A DNA stretch of 38,785 nt, taken from the NCBI RefSeq assembly GCF_014596085.1, contig NZ_JACCJY010000047.1, positions 1 to 38,785 on the forward strand, in the 5' to 3' direction. A program made the translations under genes and the position numbers. Source of the stretch: Azospirillum tabaci. Lineage in GTDB: Bacteria; Pseudomonadota; Alphaproteobacteria; Azospirillales; Azospirillaceae. The notes beneath the pieces were generated by a model. The model did no database searches and was not told the origin of the DNA. It was given only the letters and a program-made list of their open reading frames with translations. Shown here piece after piece: positions 16,449 to 25,062 of this stretch (positions within the stretch are counted from its first letter, which is position 1; every line of letters starts with the position of its first letter).

Positions 16449-17456
16449 TCAGCGTGGAGTGACCGGCGTCCATCCTTCGGATGGATCGTAGGCCCAGATG
16501 GACTGCGCAACCGCCACTGTGTCATCCCCCAGATCCTTTTGCAGAACATGGCCGTCCGGGCCGACCAGGAAACTCATGATGCCGTTTTCCCCGTAGTCGG
16601 ACGGCCAAGCCAGGATGGCGAACCCTTTCTCCAGACGGTCGTCGACCAGGTAGCTCATCGCTCCGCCCGGCGCGCCCGGCCCCTGCGCCGTCAGAATGCG
16701 GAACCAGTACCCACGGTACGGGTCGCCGGGCCGCCGGCCCTCCAGGAAGGCATGCTGCCTTTCGACAAAGGCCGACAACGGGCTCGCGTGCGTGGTCTCG
16801 GTCCCGTTTCCAGCGGCTTTGCTGTGGCCGGCTTGCGCGGGCCACCACAGCCCATCGGTGCTGCCGGGAGTGCTCTGGATGTAGCGTGCATAGACTGCTG
16901 GGCGGCCTCCCGCTTTCGACCGCTCCATGTAATCCCGCTGAGCCTGGACGAAGGCGTGCAAAGCCGCGATGGCGTCCAGTTCGTCGGCGCCAATTCGGCG
17001 CACGAATATCTCTTCTTCGCCGGCGGGCGTATCGAAGAACCACCGCTGGTCGATGCGCACGAGCGGTATCGGGAAGGGCCAGTTCTGGTGCCCAAGAAGA
17101 ATGCCGGCGACGTTGCCCTCTTCCTGCAGGCGCATCCCCTCCTTCGCGGCGCGCGCCGCGCGTTGCCGATCCACGCGGGCACTTGCCGGGTCGGGACCTT
17201 CGACAAGGTCGGCATGGCCCGGGCCGAACATCGCCAACAGGCTTCGCGTGTCGTCTGCGGCAAGGGCGGCCACCAAGGCGTCCGCGGCTTCCCGAGCCGT
17301 TGCGAAGCTGCGCTGATCGGCGGACGGCGCAGGCGTTCCCATGGCGGGCGGCGTAGCCTGCGACTGGGCGAAGGCCGCCGCAATGGTGAACATCGCCACG
17401 ATTGGCGCCAGGATGCCGGCCAGAATTGTTCGTCTCAGGCGGTGCGCTCCAGTCAT
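16449..17456 (-). CDS. exported DUF2950 protein
   Basis: A 335-residue protein with a Sec signal peptide (RRTILAGILAPIVAMFTIAAAFAQS). The rest matches the DUF2950 pattern: ADALVAALAADDTRSLLAMFGPG, FPIPLVRIDQRWFFDTPAGEEEI, VYARYIQSTPGSTDGLWW, DPYRGYWFRILTAQGPGAPGG and FAILAWPSDYGENGIMSFLVGPDG. Function is unknown; it is periplasmic. GGAGG precedes the ATG at a good distance. It lies 33 bp after the DUF3300 gene and is probably co-transcribed with it, a pairing I associate with these two families. Confidence 0.88.
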   Translation of the reverse strand: MTGAHRLRRTILAGILAPIVAMFTIAAAFAQSQATPPAMGTPAPSADQRSFATAREAADALVAALAADDTRSLLAMFGPGHADLVEGPDPASARVDRQRAARAAKEGMRLQEEGNVAGILLGHQNWPFPIPLVRIDQRWFFDTPAGEEEIFVRRIGADELDAIAALHAFVQAQRDYMERSKAGGRPAVYARYIQSTPGSTDGLWWPAQAGHSKAAGNGTETTHASPLSAFVERQHAFLEGRRPGDPYRGYWFRILTAQGPGAPGGAMSYLVDDRLEKGFAILAWPSDYGENGIMSFLVGPDGHVLQKDLGDDTVAVAQSIWAYDPSEGWTPVTPR

Positions 17457-17489
17457 CGTGATCCTCCGGATACCGTCGTCGCGAGCCGA

Positions 17490-18767
17490 TCAGCGTCTGT
17501 GGAAGCCGCCGTGAAAGCCGCCGCCATGGAAACCGCCGCCATGGAATCCCCCAAATCCTCCCGCCCCCTGGAACTCACCCGCTCCCCCAAGGCTCTGGAG
17601 GCCGCGCAGACTCTGATGCTCCGCAAGCGATCCATGTTCGATGTTGGAGAAGGCGTTGTGGCCGCCGGGATTGAAATGCTCCCCAGCCCCGGCGGAACCG
17701 CGGTTGGCCAGCGATGCGGGCGCCCGGTCCAGACCCGCCGTCCCCTGTGGGCGCTGAGAGAATGCCCGGCGTTCCGGCGTTGCGTTGGCCAGCCCGCGGC
17801 GAACCTGCTCGGCGTTCAATGGCGCGGCCGCGCGTCCTGCACCGCCCATCCGATTCACATGGGCCTGCCGCCCCAGCTCGGTGTTGGCCGAATGCCAGCG
17901 ATTTTCGCGATTCCGCGAAATGCCGTCGATCCGTGCGCGGACATTCTGGGTGTTGATGTTGACGTTGCGGTTGATGTTCACGTCGCCATGGTAGATGTCA
18001 TGATTGTCCCATGACAGGGCGAAGCCCAAGGCCGTTCCGAACACCGCCCCGGTGAAGAAAGCCGCCGCAGGGTCGTAATAATACGGATAAGGCGGTGACC
18101 AATAGTAAGGAGGCGGGGCGGCGGGCGGTGTTACATAGACGACCGTCGTGGGGTTGTAGGTCGGCACGTAAATCACCGTGGGATCGGCCGAGTGCACCAC
18201 GATGTTTTCCTTCTGCTTGGTCACCGTCTGCTTGTCGTTGGACACCAAATTCCCAGCCGCGTAGGCCTTCTGACGAAAGCCTTGGATTGCATCCATGACC
18301 TCGCTCTGCTGCCGCACCACGGCTTCCCCCAATTGCTGGGTCCAATCGAGGTCGTCGTTCATCACCTTGAGAGCATCCGGGTAATTGAGAAGTGCGACGA
18401 CACTCGGGTCCCAATTTTTGGGAGGGCTGACGTTCGGATTGCTGCGGCGCTGCTCAAGGAGCCGTTGCGCTTCGACAATTTGAAGGGGTTGGGTGGAGGC
18501 TGGAAGCACGATCGCCAGAAGGTCGTCCGGGTATAGGGCCACCCGGCTCACCAGCGTCTGAAGCTGTGCGCTGCTCAGTTTGGCTGGCTCACTCGGCGGC
18601 GACTGTGCCCTGGTGGAAAAAGCGAAGAGAAGCGTAAGCATCAGCGATGCGGTGACCACAATCAGCTGGCCACCGAGGGTCAGCCGGCGCAGCCAGGTCC
18701 AGGCATTCAATGATGTCCCTCCGTGCGCATCGGATGAGCGCAGGACGGACAAACGTACGGGAACCAT
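17490..18767 (-). CDS. exported DUF3300 protein with Gly/His/Phe-rich tail
   Basis: A 425-residue protein. After a long N-terminal signal or anchor (hydrophobic QLIVVTASLMLTLLFAFSTRAQS) comes the DUF3300 domain: LSSAQLQTLVSRVALYPDDLLAIVLPASTQPLQIV, NWDPSVVALLNYPDAL, DLDWTQQLGEAVV, and VYVPTYNPTTVVY. A low-complexity Pro/Tyr segment (PPPYYWSPPYPYYYDPAAAFFTG) and an Asn-rich stretch follow. The tail is Gly/Phe/His repeats (GGFHGGGFHGGGFHGG), which may bind metal. The ATG at 18767 has AAGGAG; an earlier ATG at 18872 does not. First gene of the leftward operon. Function unknown. Confidence 0.85.
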   Translation of the reverse strand: MVPVRLSVLRSSDAHGGTSLNAWTWLRRLTLGGQLIVVTASLMLTLLFAFSTRAQSPPSEPAKLSSAQLQTLVSRVALYPDDLLAIVLPASTQPLQIVEAQRLLEQRRSNPNVSPPKNWDPSVVALLNYPDALKVMNDDLDWTQQLGEAVVRQQSEVMDAIQGFRQKAYAAGNLVSNDKQTVTKQKENIVVHSADPTVIYVPTYNPTTVVYVTPPAAPPPYYWSPPYPYYYDPAAAFFTGAVFGTALGFALSWDNHDIYHGDVNINRNVNINTQNVRARIDGISRNRENRWHSANTELGRQAHVNRMGGAGRAAAPLNAEQVRRGLANATPERRAFSQRPQGTAGLDRAPASLANRGSAGAGEHFNPGGHNAFSNIEHGSLAEHQSLRGLQSLGGAGEFQGAGGFGGFHGGGFHGGGFHGGFHRR

Positions 18768-19441
18768 GGCGCTCTCCTTTTCCGGTCCCAGCCCGTTACA
18801 GCGGGCACATGGCGACGCGCGAGCGCTCACCCGGGAGAGCGGACCTGCGTGGCAGCGGAGCGAAGTTGGCAACCTTTGATGGGTAAGCCGTAACAGAGAT
18901 GAGCCGAACCGTCTTCCCCGATTCAGGTTAGTTACCGTTTCAATCGGGTGGGTGCCGTTTCAGCGTACGGCGAGCGCGTACAGCAACGGCAATGGCACAT
19001 TGCTCGTCATCAGGACTACTCCCGGATCCTGCATTTCGATGCGATTGCTCGCCGAGCCCGCTGGCATCCGTAAGGCTCCTCTGTCGTGCGCCGGCAGGCG
19101 CTTCCCATAGGTAATATACTCTCGGCGTTACGGTAAATTGCTTCTTCGTTCAGAGAATAGTGCTTCTTCGTTCGGAAAATTATGCCAGATATCAACCTGT
19201 GATGGAGTGGCGGGAAGATCGTGACTTGCTCAATGTTTCAGATTATAAGAAAATTTCTTCATGAGTAATTTCTTGGTGAAGTATTTTAACTACATAATTG
19301 ATATGGAGTGCTGACATCTCTAGAAGGACACCAACTAATTCATTTTTTAAAACCTATGACACAGCGTGAGCGCATCCTAACGGACCGTTCCGCGATGCGA
19401 TTCTGTCAATGCAGGAGCGGTTCCCATGTCAGGAGCGGTCA
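18768..19441. promoter_or_regulatory. divergent control region of the envelope locus
   Basis: About 670 bp without a gene, between the DUF3300 gene (leftward) and the outer-membrane gene (rightward). The right half is AT-rich. It holds two direct-repeat pairs: GCTTCTTCGTTC at 19140 and 19162 (22-bp period) and CCGTTTCA at 18935 and 18955 (20-bp period). Such helical-phase spacing suits regulator binding sites, but no promoter boxes can be fixed. Confidence 0.45.
19140..19173. repeat. 12-bp direct repeat with 22-bp period
   Basis: GCTTCTTCGTTC at 19140-19151 and 19162-19173, followed by CAGAGAAT and GGAAAAT respectively. Two helical turns apart, as expected for a dimer or tandem operator. Confidence 0.5.
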
Positions 19442-20281
19442 ATGAACGACGTGCATCGCGGTTTGCTCGAAAGAGTGAGCGGCGCTTTTGTGGTCTGTGT
19501 TGTGTATGCCGCTCTGGCATTGCCCTCTACGGCACAGGAGGCTGGGAAGCAACCCAATGCGCCATCCGGCGGGCAGAATGAGGCCAACAATCCACTGACT
19601 CCCAAGATCACTTTCAACCTTCAGGATTATTACATTCCCTCTTTCATCAGGGGGCCGGATCAGGACGCCAACCAGCTTCTGCTTCGTGGGTTGGTACCGT
19701 CCGACCTGTTCGGCGCTCCCCAACTTTTCCGGTTCACGTTGCCCATCGCGACCGCTCCGACGCTTCCAGATGGCTCGGAAACCGGCTTGGGCGACTTGAC
19801 GCTGATGGATCTTTTCATGTTTCCGGGAAAGGACGTCTCGTTCGGCGTCGGTCCGATGCTGGTCGCGCCGACCGCCAGCAGCCGGGTGCTTGGCGCTGGA
19901 AAATGGCAAGCGGGGGCGGCAGGCGTTGCGGTCGCACCACAGTCGTGGGGGCTGGTCGGCGGTCTGTTGACCTATCAACAATCCTTCGCTGGCGATGATG
20001 ATCGGGAAGCGGTCAAGTTGCTGACCGTCCAGCCCATACTCTTCTACAATTTGCCGGACGAGTATTATTTGCGGTCCTCCGCCATCTGGAACTTCGATAT
20101 CGAGAACGACACACGCTATGCCCCCTTGGGGTTCGGCGTGGGCAAGGTCTGGCAAGTCAGCCGGACTGCGTCGGTGAACGCCTATGTCGAGCCCCAATAC
20201 ACCGTCCTCCACCATGGGGCGGGCATTCCCCGCTGGCAGATCTTCGCGGGCCTCAATCTTCAGTTCAGCCTGGGGCAATGA
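19442..20281 (+). CDS. outer-membrane beta-barrel protein (neuromedin-U/MetA-like)
   Basis: A 279-residue exported protein with an N-terminal signal (GAFVVCVVYAALALPSTAQEA) and alternating beta-strand-like sequence ending in the aromatic/hydrophobic FAGLNLQFSLGQ typical of outer-membrane barrels. Its look (FRFTLPIATAPTLPDGSETGLGDLTLMDLFMFPGKDVSFGVGPML...) matches proteins annotated as neuromedin U or MetA-pathway transporters, whose function is unclear. ATG 19442 is chosen for AGGAG seven bases upstream; an earlier ATG at 19409 has none. Confidence 0.75.
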   Translation: MNDVHRGLLERVSGAFVVCVVYAALALPSTAQEAGKQPNAPSGGQNEANNPLTPKITFNLQDYYIPSFIRGPDQDANQLLLRGLVPSDLFGAPQLFRFTLPIATAPTLPDGSETGLGDLTLMDLFMFPGKDVSFGVGPMLVAPTASSRVLGAGKWQAGAAGVAVAPQSWGLVGGLLTYQQSFAGDDDREAVKLLTVQPILFYNLPDEYYLRSSAIWNFDIENDTRYAPLGFGVGKVWQVSRTASVNAYVEPQYTVLHHGAGIPRWQIFAGLNLQFSLGQ

Positions 20282-20377
20282 AGGAGCAACGGGGTAGGCC
20301 ACCACCGGATAGGCCATCGGAACAGCCTGACAAAAGGGGCCGCCGGATAAGATCTCGAACCAAAACAGGATGGTGCC

Positions 20378-21430
20378 ATGCCTTTCGACGTTGGCGCAGT
20401 CGGACCCGATCCGTGTGGCGATGTGCGAATGGTCCGCCAGCGGATCTCGCTCGGGCTTTCCTTGGGAACGTGGCTGTGCGGAGTCTGGGCCGCTGCGATC
20501 GGATGCGGCCTTCCGGTGCAGGAGGCACGCGCTGCCGAGAATGGGACCGGATTCTATCTGCTTGGATCACGCGGGCCGTTAGCCGCAGCCGTTCCGCCGG
20601 AAGGCGTCTTCTTCCAGAACGATTTCTACGTCTTCCACGCGGACCGAAGCAGTTCGCGGACGCTTCCGGTGCATGGCAATCTCGCCACGGACTTCCGCTC
20701 ACGCGCTTACATCGACCTGCCGACGTTCCTGTGGTCGACGCCCTTGACAGTGGGTGGTGCCCGGCTCGCCTTTTCCGCGACCATCCCGTTCGGCGGGCCG
20801 GACGTATCGGCGAGCGCGGTGGTCGGCCCCTACAGCAGTTCCACCAGCGACAGCGCCTTCACCATCGGCGATCCGGTGTTTTCCGGCATGCTCGGCTGGG
20901 AGTCCGGGCGGCTCCGTGCGACCGGCATCGTGTCGGTCAACACGCCCGTCGGCGACTACCGCAAGGGCGCGCTCGCCAACATCTCCTTCAATCGCTGGGC
21001 GACCGACGTCAGCGGCGCGGTCACTTGGCTCGACACCGATCGGGGGCTCGATCTGTCCGGGGTCATCGGCGTGACGTTCAACGGCGAGAACCCGGCGACC
21101 GACTACCGGACCGGCACGGAGCTGCATCTGGAGTGGGCGGCGTCCCAGTATCTGTCAAAGGACTTCTCGATCGGGATCGTCGGCTACCATTACCAGCAGA
21201 TCAGCGGCGACAGCGGCTCCGGTGCCGTGCTGGGGAACTTCAAAGGGCGCGTGACCGCGCTCGGCGGCACCGCCGGGTACAATTTCCAGATCGGCAAGGC
21301 ACCGGTCTCAACCCGTATCAAGGTCTACCGCGAGTTCGCCGTGGAGAACCGCGTCCCTGGCGGGACAACCGGGTTTCTCACCGTGTCCTTGCCGCTGTGG
21401 GTGCCGCAACCATCCTCGACACCGCACTGA
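20378..21430 (+). CDS. outer-membrane SphA/phenol_MetA_deg-family protein
   Basis: A 350-residue protein with a signal near residues 20-55 (LGLSLGTWLCGVWAAAIGCG...ARAAENG), followed by a beta-barrel-type sequence: NGTGFYLLGSRGPLAAAVPPEGVFFQNDFYVF, FSGMLGWESGRLRATGIVSVNTPVGDYRKGALANI, GTELHLEWAASQYLSKDFSIGIVGYHYQQISGDSGSG. This is the typical run of the MetA-pathway/SphA transporter family of outer-membrane proteins, often adjacent to aromatic or lipid degradation genes. ATG 20378 has AGGATGG upstream; ATG 20429 is possible. The gene lies 96 bp after the preceding barrel gene and only 6 bp before the phosphatase. Confidence 0.82.
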   Translation: MPFDVGAVGPDPCGDVRMVRQRISLGLSLGTWLCGVWAAAIGCGLPVQEARAAENGTGFYLLGSRGPLAAAVPPEGVFFQNDFYVFHADRSSSRTLPVHGNLATDFRSRAYIDLPTFLWSTPLTVGGARLAFSATIPFGGPDVSASAVVGPYSSSTSDSAFTIGDPVFSGMLGWESGRLRATGIVSVNTPVGDYRKGALANISFNRWATDVSGAVTWLDTDRGLDLSGVIGVTFNGENPATDYRTGTELHLEWAASQYLSKDFSIGIVGYHYQQISGDSGSGAVLGNFKGRVTALGGTAGYNFQIGKAPVSTRIKVYREFAVENRVPGGTTGFLTVSLPLWVPQPSSTPH

Positions 21431-21436
21431 GCGGTC

Positions 21437-22510
21437 ATGCCGTTTCGGTCAAACAACAGGGGTGCGACCATGCCGTTATCGTGTTGCCGGATGCCCTGGG
21501 TCCGATTGGCCGCTGCCCGATGGGTTGCCACGGCCTGCATCCTGGCGTTGGCCGCCGGCCTCCTCGCCGGACCGGGCGGAGCGGCGGAGCGCGATCCGCT
21601 GCCTTCGTGGAACGACGGCGCGGCCAAGGCCGCGATCATGGCGTTCGTCGCGCGGGTGACAACCGAGGGCGGTGCGGACTTCGTTCCAACCGACCAGCGC
21701 ATCGCCACCTTCGACAACGACGGCACGCTGTGGGCGGAGCAACCCGGCTACGTCCAGGCCGCCTTTCTGATGGACCGCCTGAAGGACATGGCGCCGCAGC
21801 ATCCGGAATGGCGCACCGAGCAGCCCTACAAGGCGGCGCTGGAAGGCGATCAGAAAGCCGTCGCCGCGGGTGGCATGCGGGCCATCGATAGTCTGGTCAT
21901 GGCCACGCACGCGGGCATGACCTCGGAGGAGTTCACGGAGGCCGTCAGGTCCTGGATCACGACGGCCCGGCACCCGCGCTTCAACCGCCCCTACACCGAC
22001 TTGGCTTACCAGCCGATGATCGAACTGGTGACCTACCTGAAGGACCAACGCTTCAAGGTTTACATCGTTTCCGGCGGCGGGGTCGAATTCATGCGCCCGT
22101 GGACGGAGTCCATCTACGGCATCCCGCCGGAGCAGGTCGTCGGCTCCAGCATCAAACTCCGCTACGAATTGACCGGCGACAGCCCGGCGCTGCGCCGATT
22201 GCCGGAGATCGACTTCATCGACGACGGCCCCGGCAAGCCGGTCGGGATCGCCAAGGCCATCGGGCGCCGGCCGATCTTCGCGGCGGGCAACTCGGACGGC
22301 GACCTGCAGATGCTGCAATGGACCACCCTGGCACCGGGACCGCGCTTCGCCCTGCTCGTCCACCACACGGACGCCGAGCGGGAATGGGCCTACGACCGCA
22401 ATTCGGCGGTCGGAAAGCTGGACAAGGCGCTGGACGAGGCGCCGGGGCGCGGCTGGCTCGTCGTCGACATGAAGACGGATTGGAAGACCGTCTTTCCCTT
22501 TCAGCGGTGA
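21437..22510 (+). CDS. exported HAD-family phosphatase
   Basis: A 357-residue haloacid dehalogenase-type hydrolase with an N-terminal signal (AARWVATACILALAAGLLAGPGGAA). Motif I is ATFDNDGTLW (nucleophile D93, acid D95), motif II lies in VYIVSGGGVEF, and motif IV in FAAGNSDGDLQML. The domain is complete. Predicted to be a periplasmic phosphomonoesterase or phosphatase of unknown substrate. ATG 21437 or ATG 21470 could start it; the signal peptide is intact with either. It ends 35 bp before the MoxR gene and is likely the link between the barrel genes and the MoxR chain. Confidence 0.85.
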   Translation: MPFRSNNRGATMPLSCCRMPWVRLAAARWVATACILALAAGLLAGPGGAAERDPLPSWNDGAAKAAIMAFVARVTTEGGADFVPTDQRIATFDNDGTLWAEQPGYVQAAFLMDRLKDMAPQHPEWRTEQPYKAALEGDQKAVAAGGMRAIDSLVMATHAGMTSEEFTEAVRSWITTARHPRFNRPYTDLAYQPMIELVTYLKDQRFKVYIVSGGGVEFMRPWTESIYGIPPEQVVGSSIKLRYELTGDSPALRRLPEIDFIDDGPGKPVGIAKAIGRRPIFAAGNSDGDLQMLQWTTLAPGPRFALLVHHTDAEREWAYDRNSAVGKLDKALDEAPGRGWLVVDMKTDWKTVFPFQR

Positions 22511-22545
22511 ACGTTCAACGTGAACAAAGGGCGGGGAGCGCCGAC

Positions 22546-23529
22546 ATGACGGCACGCGAGTCCATCCAGGAGCTTCAACGGCGAGTCAACCGATCCATCA
22601 TCGGACAGGCGCGCGTCGTCGAGCGGCTCGTCATCGCGCTTCTTGCGGACGGCAACGTGCTGATGGAGGGCCTGCCCGGCCTTGCCAAGACCCGCGCGAT
22701 CAAGAGCCTGTCGAAAAGCCTGGAATCCGACTTCAGCCGCATCCAGTTCACCCCGGACCTGCTCCCTTCCGACATCACGGGCGGTGAGATCTACCGCAGT
22801 GACGGCGTGGGCGATGCGGCCTTCACCTTCCGCCAGGGTCCGATCTTCGGGAACCTGATCCTCGCCGACGAGATCAACCGGGCGCCGGCCAAGGTGCAGT
22901 CCGCCCTGCTGGAGGCAATGGAGGAGCGGCAGGTGACCGTTGCCGGCAAGCGGTATCCGCTGCCCGGCCTGTTCATGGTGCTGGCGACGCAGAATCCCAT
23001 CGAGCAGGAAGGCACATACCCGCTCCCTGAGGCGCAGATGGACCGCTTCCTCATGCATGTCCGGATCGATTACCCGAGCGATGCCGACGAGGTGGAGGTG
23101 CTGCGGCTGGTGCGGCGGGAGCAGGCCGGAACCCCCGACGCGGACCGTGCGCCGCAAGAGGAGCGCATCGCCCAACGCTGCGTTTTCGACGCGCGGGCGG
23201 AGATTGCCCAGGTCACCACCGCCGAGGCGATCGAGAGCTACATCGTAGCCCTGATCGCGGCGACCCGGCGGCCCGAGGAGTATGGCGACACGCTCAAGGC
23301 ATGGATCGCCGTGGGCGCCAGTCCGCGCGGCTCGCTGGCGCTCGACCGTTGTTCGCGCGCCCATGCGTGGCTGCAGGGGCGGACCTACGTGGTGCCCGAG
23401 GACGTGCAGGCCGTCGCTCATGACTGTCTGCGCCACCGCGTGTCGCTGACCTACGACGCCATCGCCGACGGCATAAGCAGCAATGGGGTGATCGACGAGA
23501 TCCTGCGGCAGGTTGCCGTCGCGGCCTGA
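22546..23529 (+). CDS. MoxR-family AAA+ ATPase
   Basis: A 327-residue MoxR ATPase. Walker A is GLPGLAKT (residues 42-49). The next conserved stretch is RIQFTPDLLPSDITG, Walker B is LILADEINRAPAKVQ (D108, E109), and sensor 1 is VLATQNPIEQEGTYPLPEAQMDRF. The C-terminal lid carries the sensor 2 region GASPRGSLALDR. MoxR ATPases act as chaperones with VWA partners in maturing enzymes or inserting metals. It opens a chain of seven genes, DUF58 following 22 bp downstream. Confidence 0.95.
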   Translation: MTARESIQELQRRVNRSIIGQARVVERLVIALLADGNVLMEGLPGLAKTRAIKSLSKSLESDFSRIQFTPDLLPSDITGGEIYRSDGVGDAAFTFRQGPIFGNLILADEINRAPAKVQSALLEAMEERQVTVAGKRYPLPGLFMVLATQNPIEQEGTYPLPEAQMDRFLMHVRIDYPSDADEVEVLRLVRREQAGTPDADRAPQEERIAQRCVFDARAEIAQVTTAEAIESYIVALIAATRRPEEYGDTLKAWIAVGASPRGSLALDRCSRAHAWLQGRTYVVPEDVQAVAHDCLRHRVSLTYDAIADGISSNGVIDEILRQVAVAA

Positions 23530-23551
23530 ATCGGTGTGCGGAGGACGACGA

Positions 23552-24553
23552 ATGGCGATGGATGAACCGAAGCGTTGGCAACGCAAGACGCCGTCCGACG
23601 GCGCGGCGCGGGCCTATGTCACGCTCGACGCCCTGCAGCGCCTCCGACATCGGGCGCGCGGCTTCAGCTTCCTGCCGCGGCAGCCGGTCCACAGCATCCT
23701 GACCGGACGCCACGCCTCACGGCTGCGCGGGCGCGGGCTGAACTTCGAGGAACTGCGCCGCTACGTCGAAGGCGACGACATCCGGACCATCGACTGGCCC
23801 GCCACCGCCCGGCTCGGCAGCCCCTACGTGCGCGTCTACACGGAGGAGCGGGACCGGAGCGTGTTGCTGTTGGTGGACCAGCGCCTGTCCATGTTCTTCG
23901 GCAGCCGGCGCGCCATGAAGTCGGTCGTCGCCGCAGAGGTCGCGGCACTGTCGGCCTGGCGCGTCACGTCGCTCGGCGACCGCGTCGGGGCTATTATCTT
24001 TTCCGAGGGCGAGGTGACCGAGATCAGGCCGCAGGCACGGAGCGGGGCGGTTCCCCGCCTCCTGGAAGCCGTGGTCCGTCAGAACCAAGCGTTGCGCGCC
24101 GACGGCGAAGCATTGGCCGATCCGGGCCTGTTCAACGATGCTTTGCGTCGGGCCACCCGCCTGATCCCACATGACGGCCTGCTGTGCCTCATCACCGACG
24201 CCTTCGGCGCCGACGACGAGTCCGTCCGGCTCGTCACGCGGATCGCCGCGCACAACGACGTGCTGACGGTGTTCATTCACGACCGGATGGAAGCGGCCTT
24301 GCCGGATATGGGCCGGGTGGTGGTCGCGGAGGGACCGGGTCAGATCGAGGTCGACACGGCGACGCGCGGCCTGCGCGACCGCTTCGCCGCCGGCTTCGCG
24401 GAGCGTCGGGCGCGCATCGCCGGCTTCTCACGCGACCATGCCATTCCGGTCCTGCCCATCGCCACCGAGCACGATGTGGTCGATCAGCTCCGCGACTTGC
24501 TCGGGCGCCGCGTGGCACCTTCCGCGGTGGAGCGGAGAGGAGCGCGCGGATGA
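23552..24553 (+). CDS. DUF58 domain protein
   Basis: A 333-residue cytoplasmic DUF58 protein, the standard partner of MoxR. The signature is RRYVEGDDIRTIDWPATARLGSPYVRVYTEERDRSVLLLVDQRLSM, with a VWA-like core behind it (DGLLCLITDAFGADDES). The VWA metal site is modified: VDQRLSM replaces the usual D-x-S-x-S. GGAGG precedes ATG 23552. Its last bases overlap the next gene (ATGA). Confidence 0.92.
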   Translation: MAMDEPKRWQRKTPSDGAARAYVTLDALQRLRHRARGFSFLPRQPVHSILTGRHASRLRGRGLNFEELRRYVEGDDIRTIDWPATARLGSPYVRVYTEERDRSVLLLVDQRLSMFFGSRRAMKSVVAAEVAALSAWRVTSLGDRVGAIIFSEGEVTEIRPQARSGAVPRLLEAVVRQNQALRADGEALADPGLFNDALRRATRLIPHDGLLCLITDAFGADDESVRLVTRIAAHNDVLTVFIHDRMEAALPDMGRVVVAEGPGQIEVDTATRGLRDRFAAGFAERRARIAGFSRDHAIPVLPIATEHDVVDQLRDLLGRRVAPSAVERRGARG

Positions 24554-25062
24554 GCGACGATCCGGCGAGCCTGTCCAACCTCCGCGATCTTGCGCTTCCC
24601 GCCCCGGTTCCCTGGTGGCCTCCCGCGCCGGGTTGGTGGATTCTGGCCGCGGGGCTCCTGCTGGCCGGTCTCCTGTTGGCCGTCCATGCCTTCGCCCGTT
24701 ATCGCGCCAACGCTTACCGCCGGGAGGCCCTGCGTGCCCTCGACGCGCTGGAAGGTGACATCGGCAAAGCCGATGCGGCCCTGCTCGCCCAACGCATGGC
24801 CTCGCTGCTGAAGCGGGCGGCGCTCGCCGCCTATCCCCGGTCGGAGGTCGCCGGCCTCAACGGAGCCTCATGGCTCGCCTTTCTCGACCGCACCGCGGGA
24901 ACCGACCGTTTCACCACGGGGCCGACGCGGCGTCTTCCCGACCTCGCATACGGGGCCGCCGATGGCGGCACGGATGCCTTGCGGGAGATCGTTGCCGCGG
25001 CTCGCCTGTGGCTCCGGACCCACCGCGCTCCGGCATCGGGAGGGAGCGGCTGGCCATGCTGA
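24550..25062 (+). CDS. DUF4381 membrane protein
   Basis: A 170-residue protein with PAPVPWWPPAPGWW, a single transmembrane segment (WILAAGLLLAGLLLAVHAF, ~30-50), then a soluble helical domain (AQRMASLLKRAALAAYPRSEVAGLNGASWLAFLD) typical of DUF4381. It is a regular member of MoxR-Bat operons and probably anchors or links the VWA subunits. Overlaps its neighbours by four and seven bases. Confidence 0.9.
   Translation: MSDDPASLSNLRDLALPAPVPWWPPAPGWWILAAGLLLAGLLLAVHAFARYRANAYRREALRALDALEGDIGKADAALLAQRMASLLKRAALAAYPRSEVAGLNGASWLAFLDRTAGTDRFTTGPTRRLPDLAYGAADGGTDALREIVAAARLWLRTHRAPASGGSGWPC

Noticed and set aside
20278..21891. A 537-codon + strand frame across the outer-membrane and phosphatase genes
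   Set aside because: Shadow of two clear genes in another frame; translation is basic and low in complexity.
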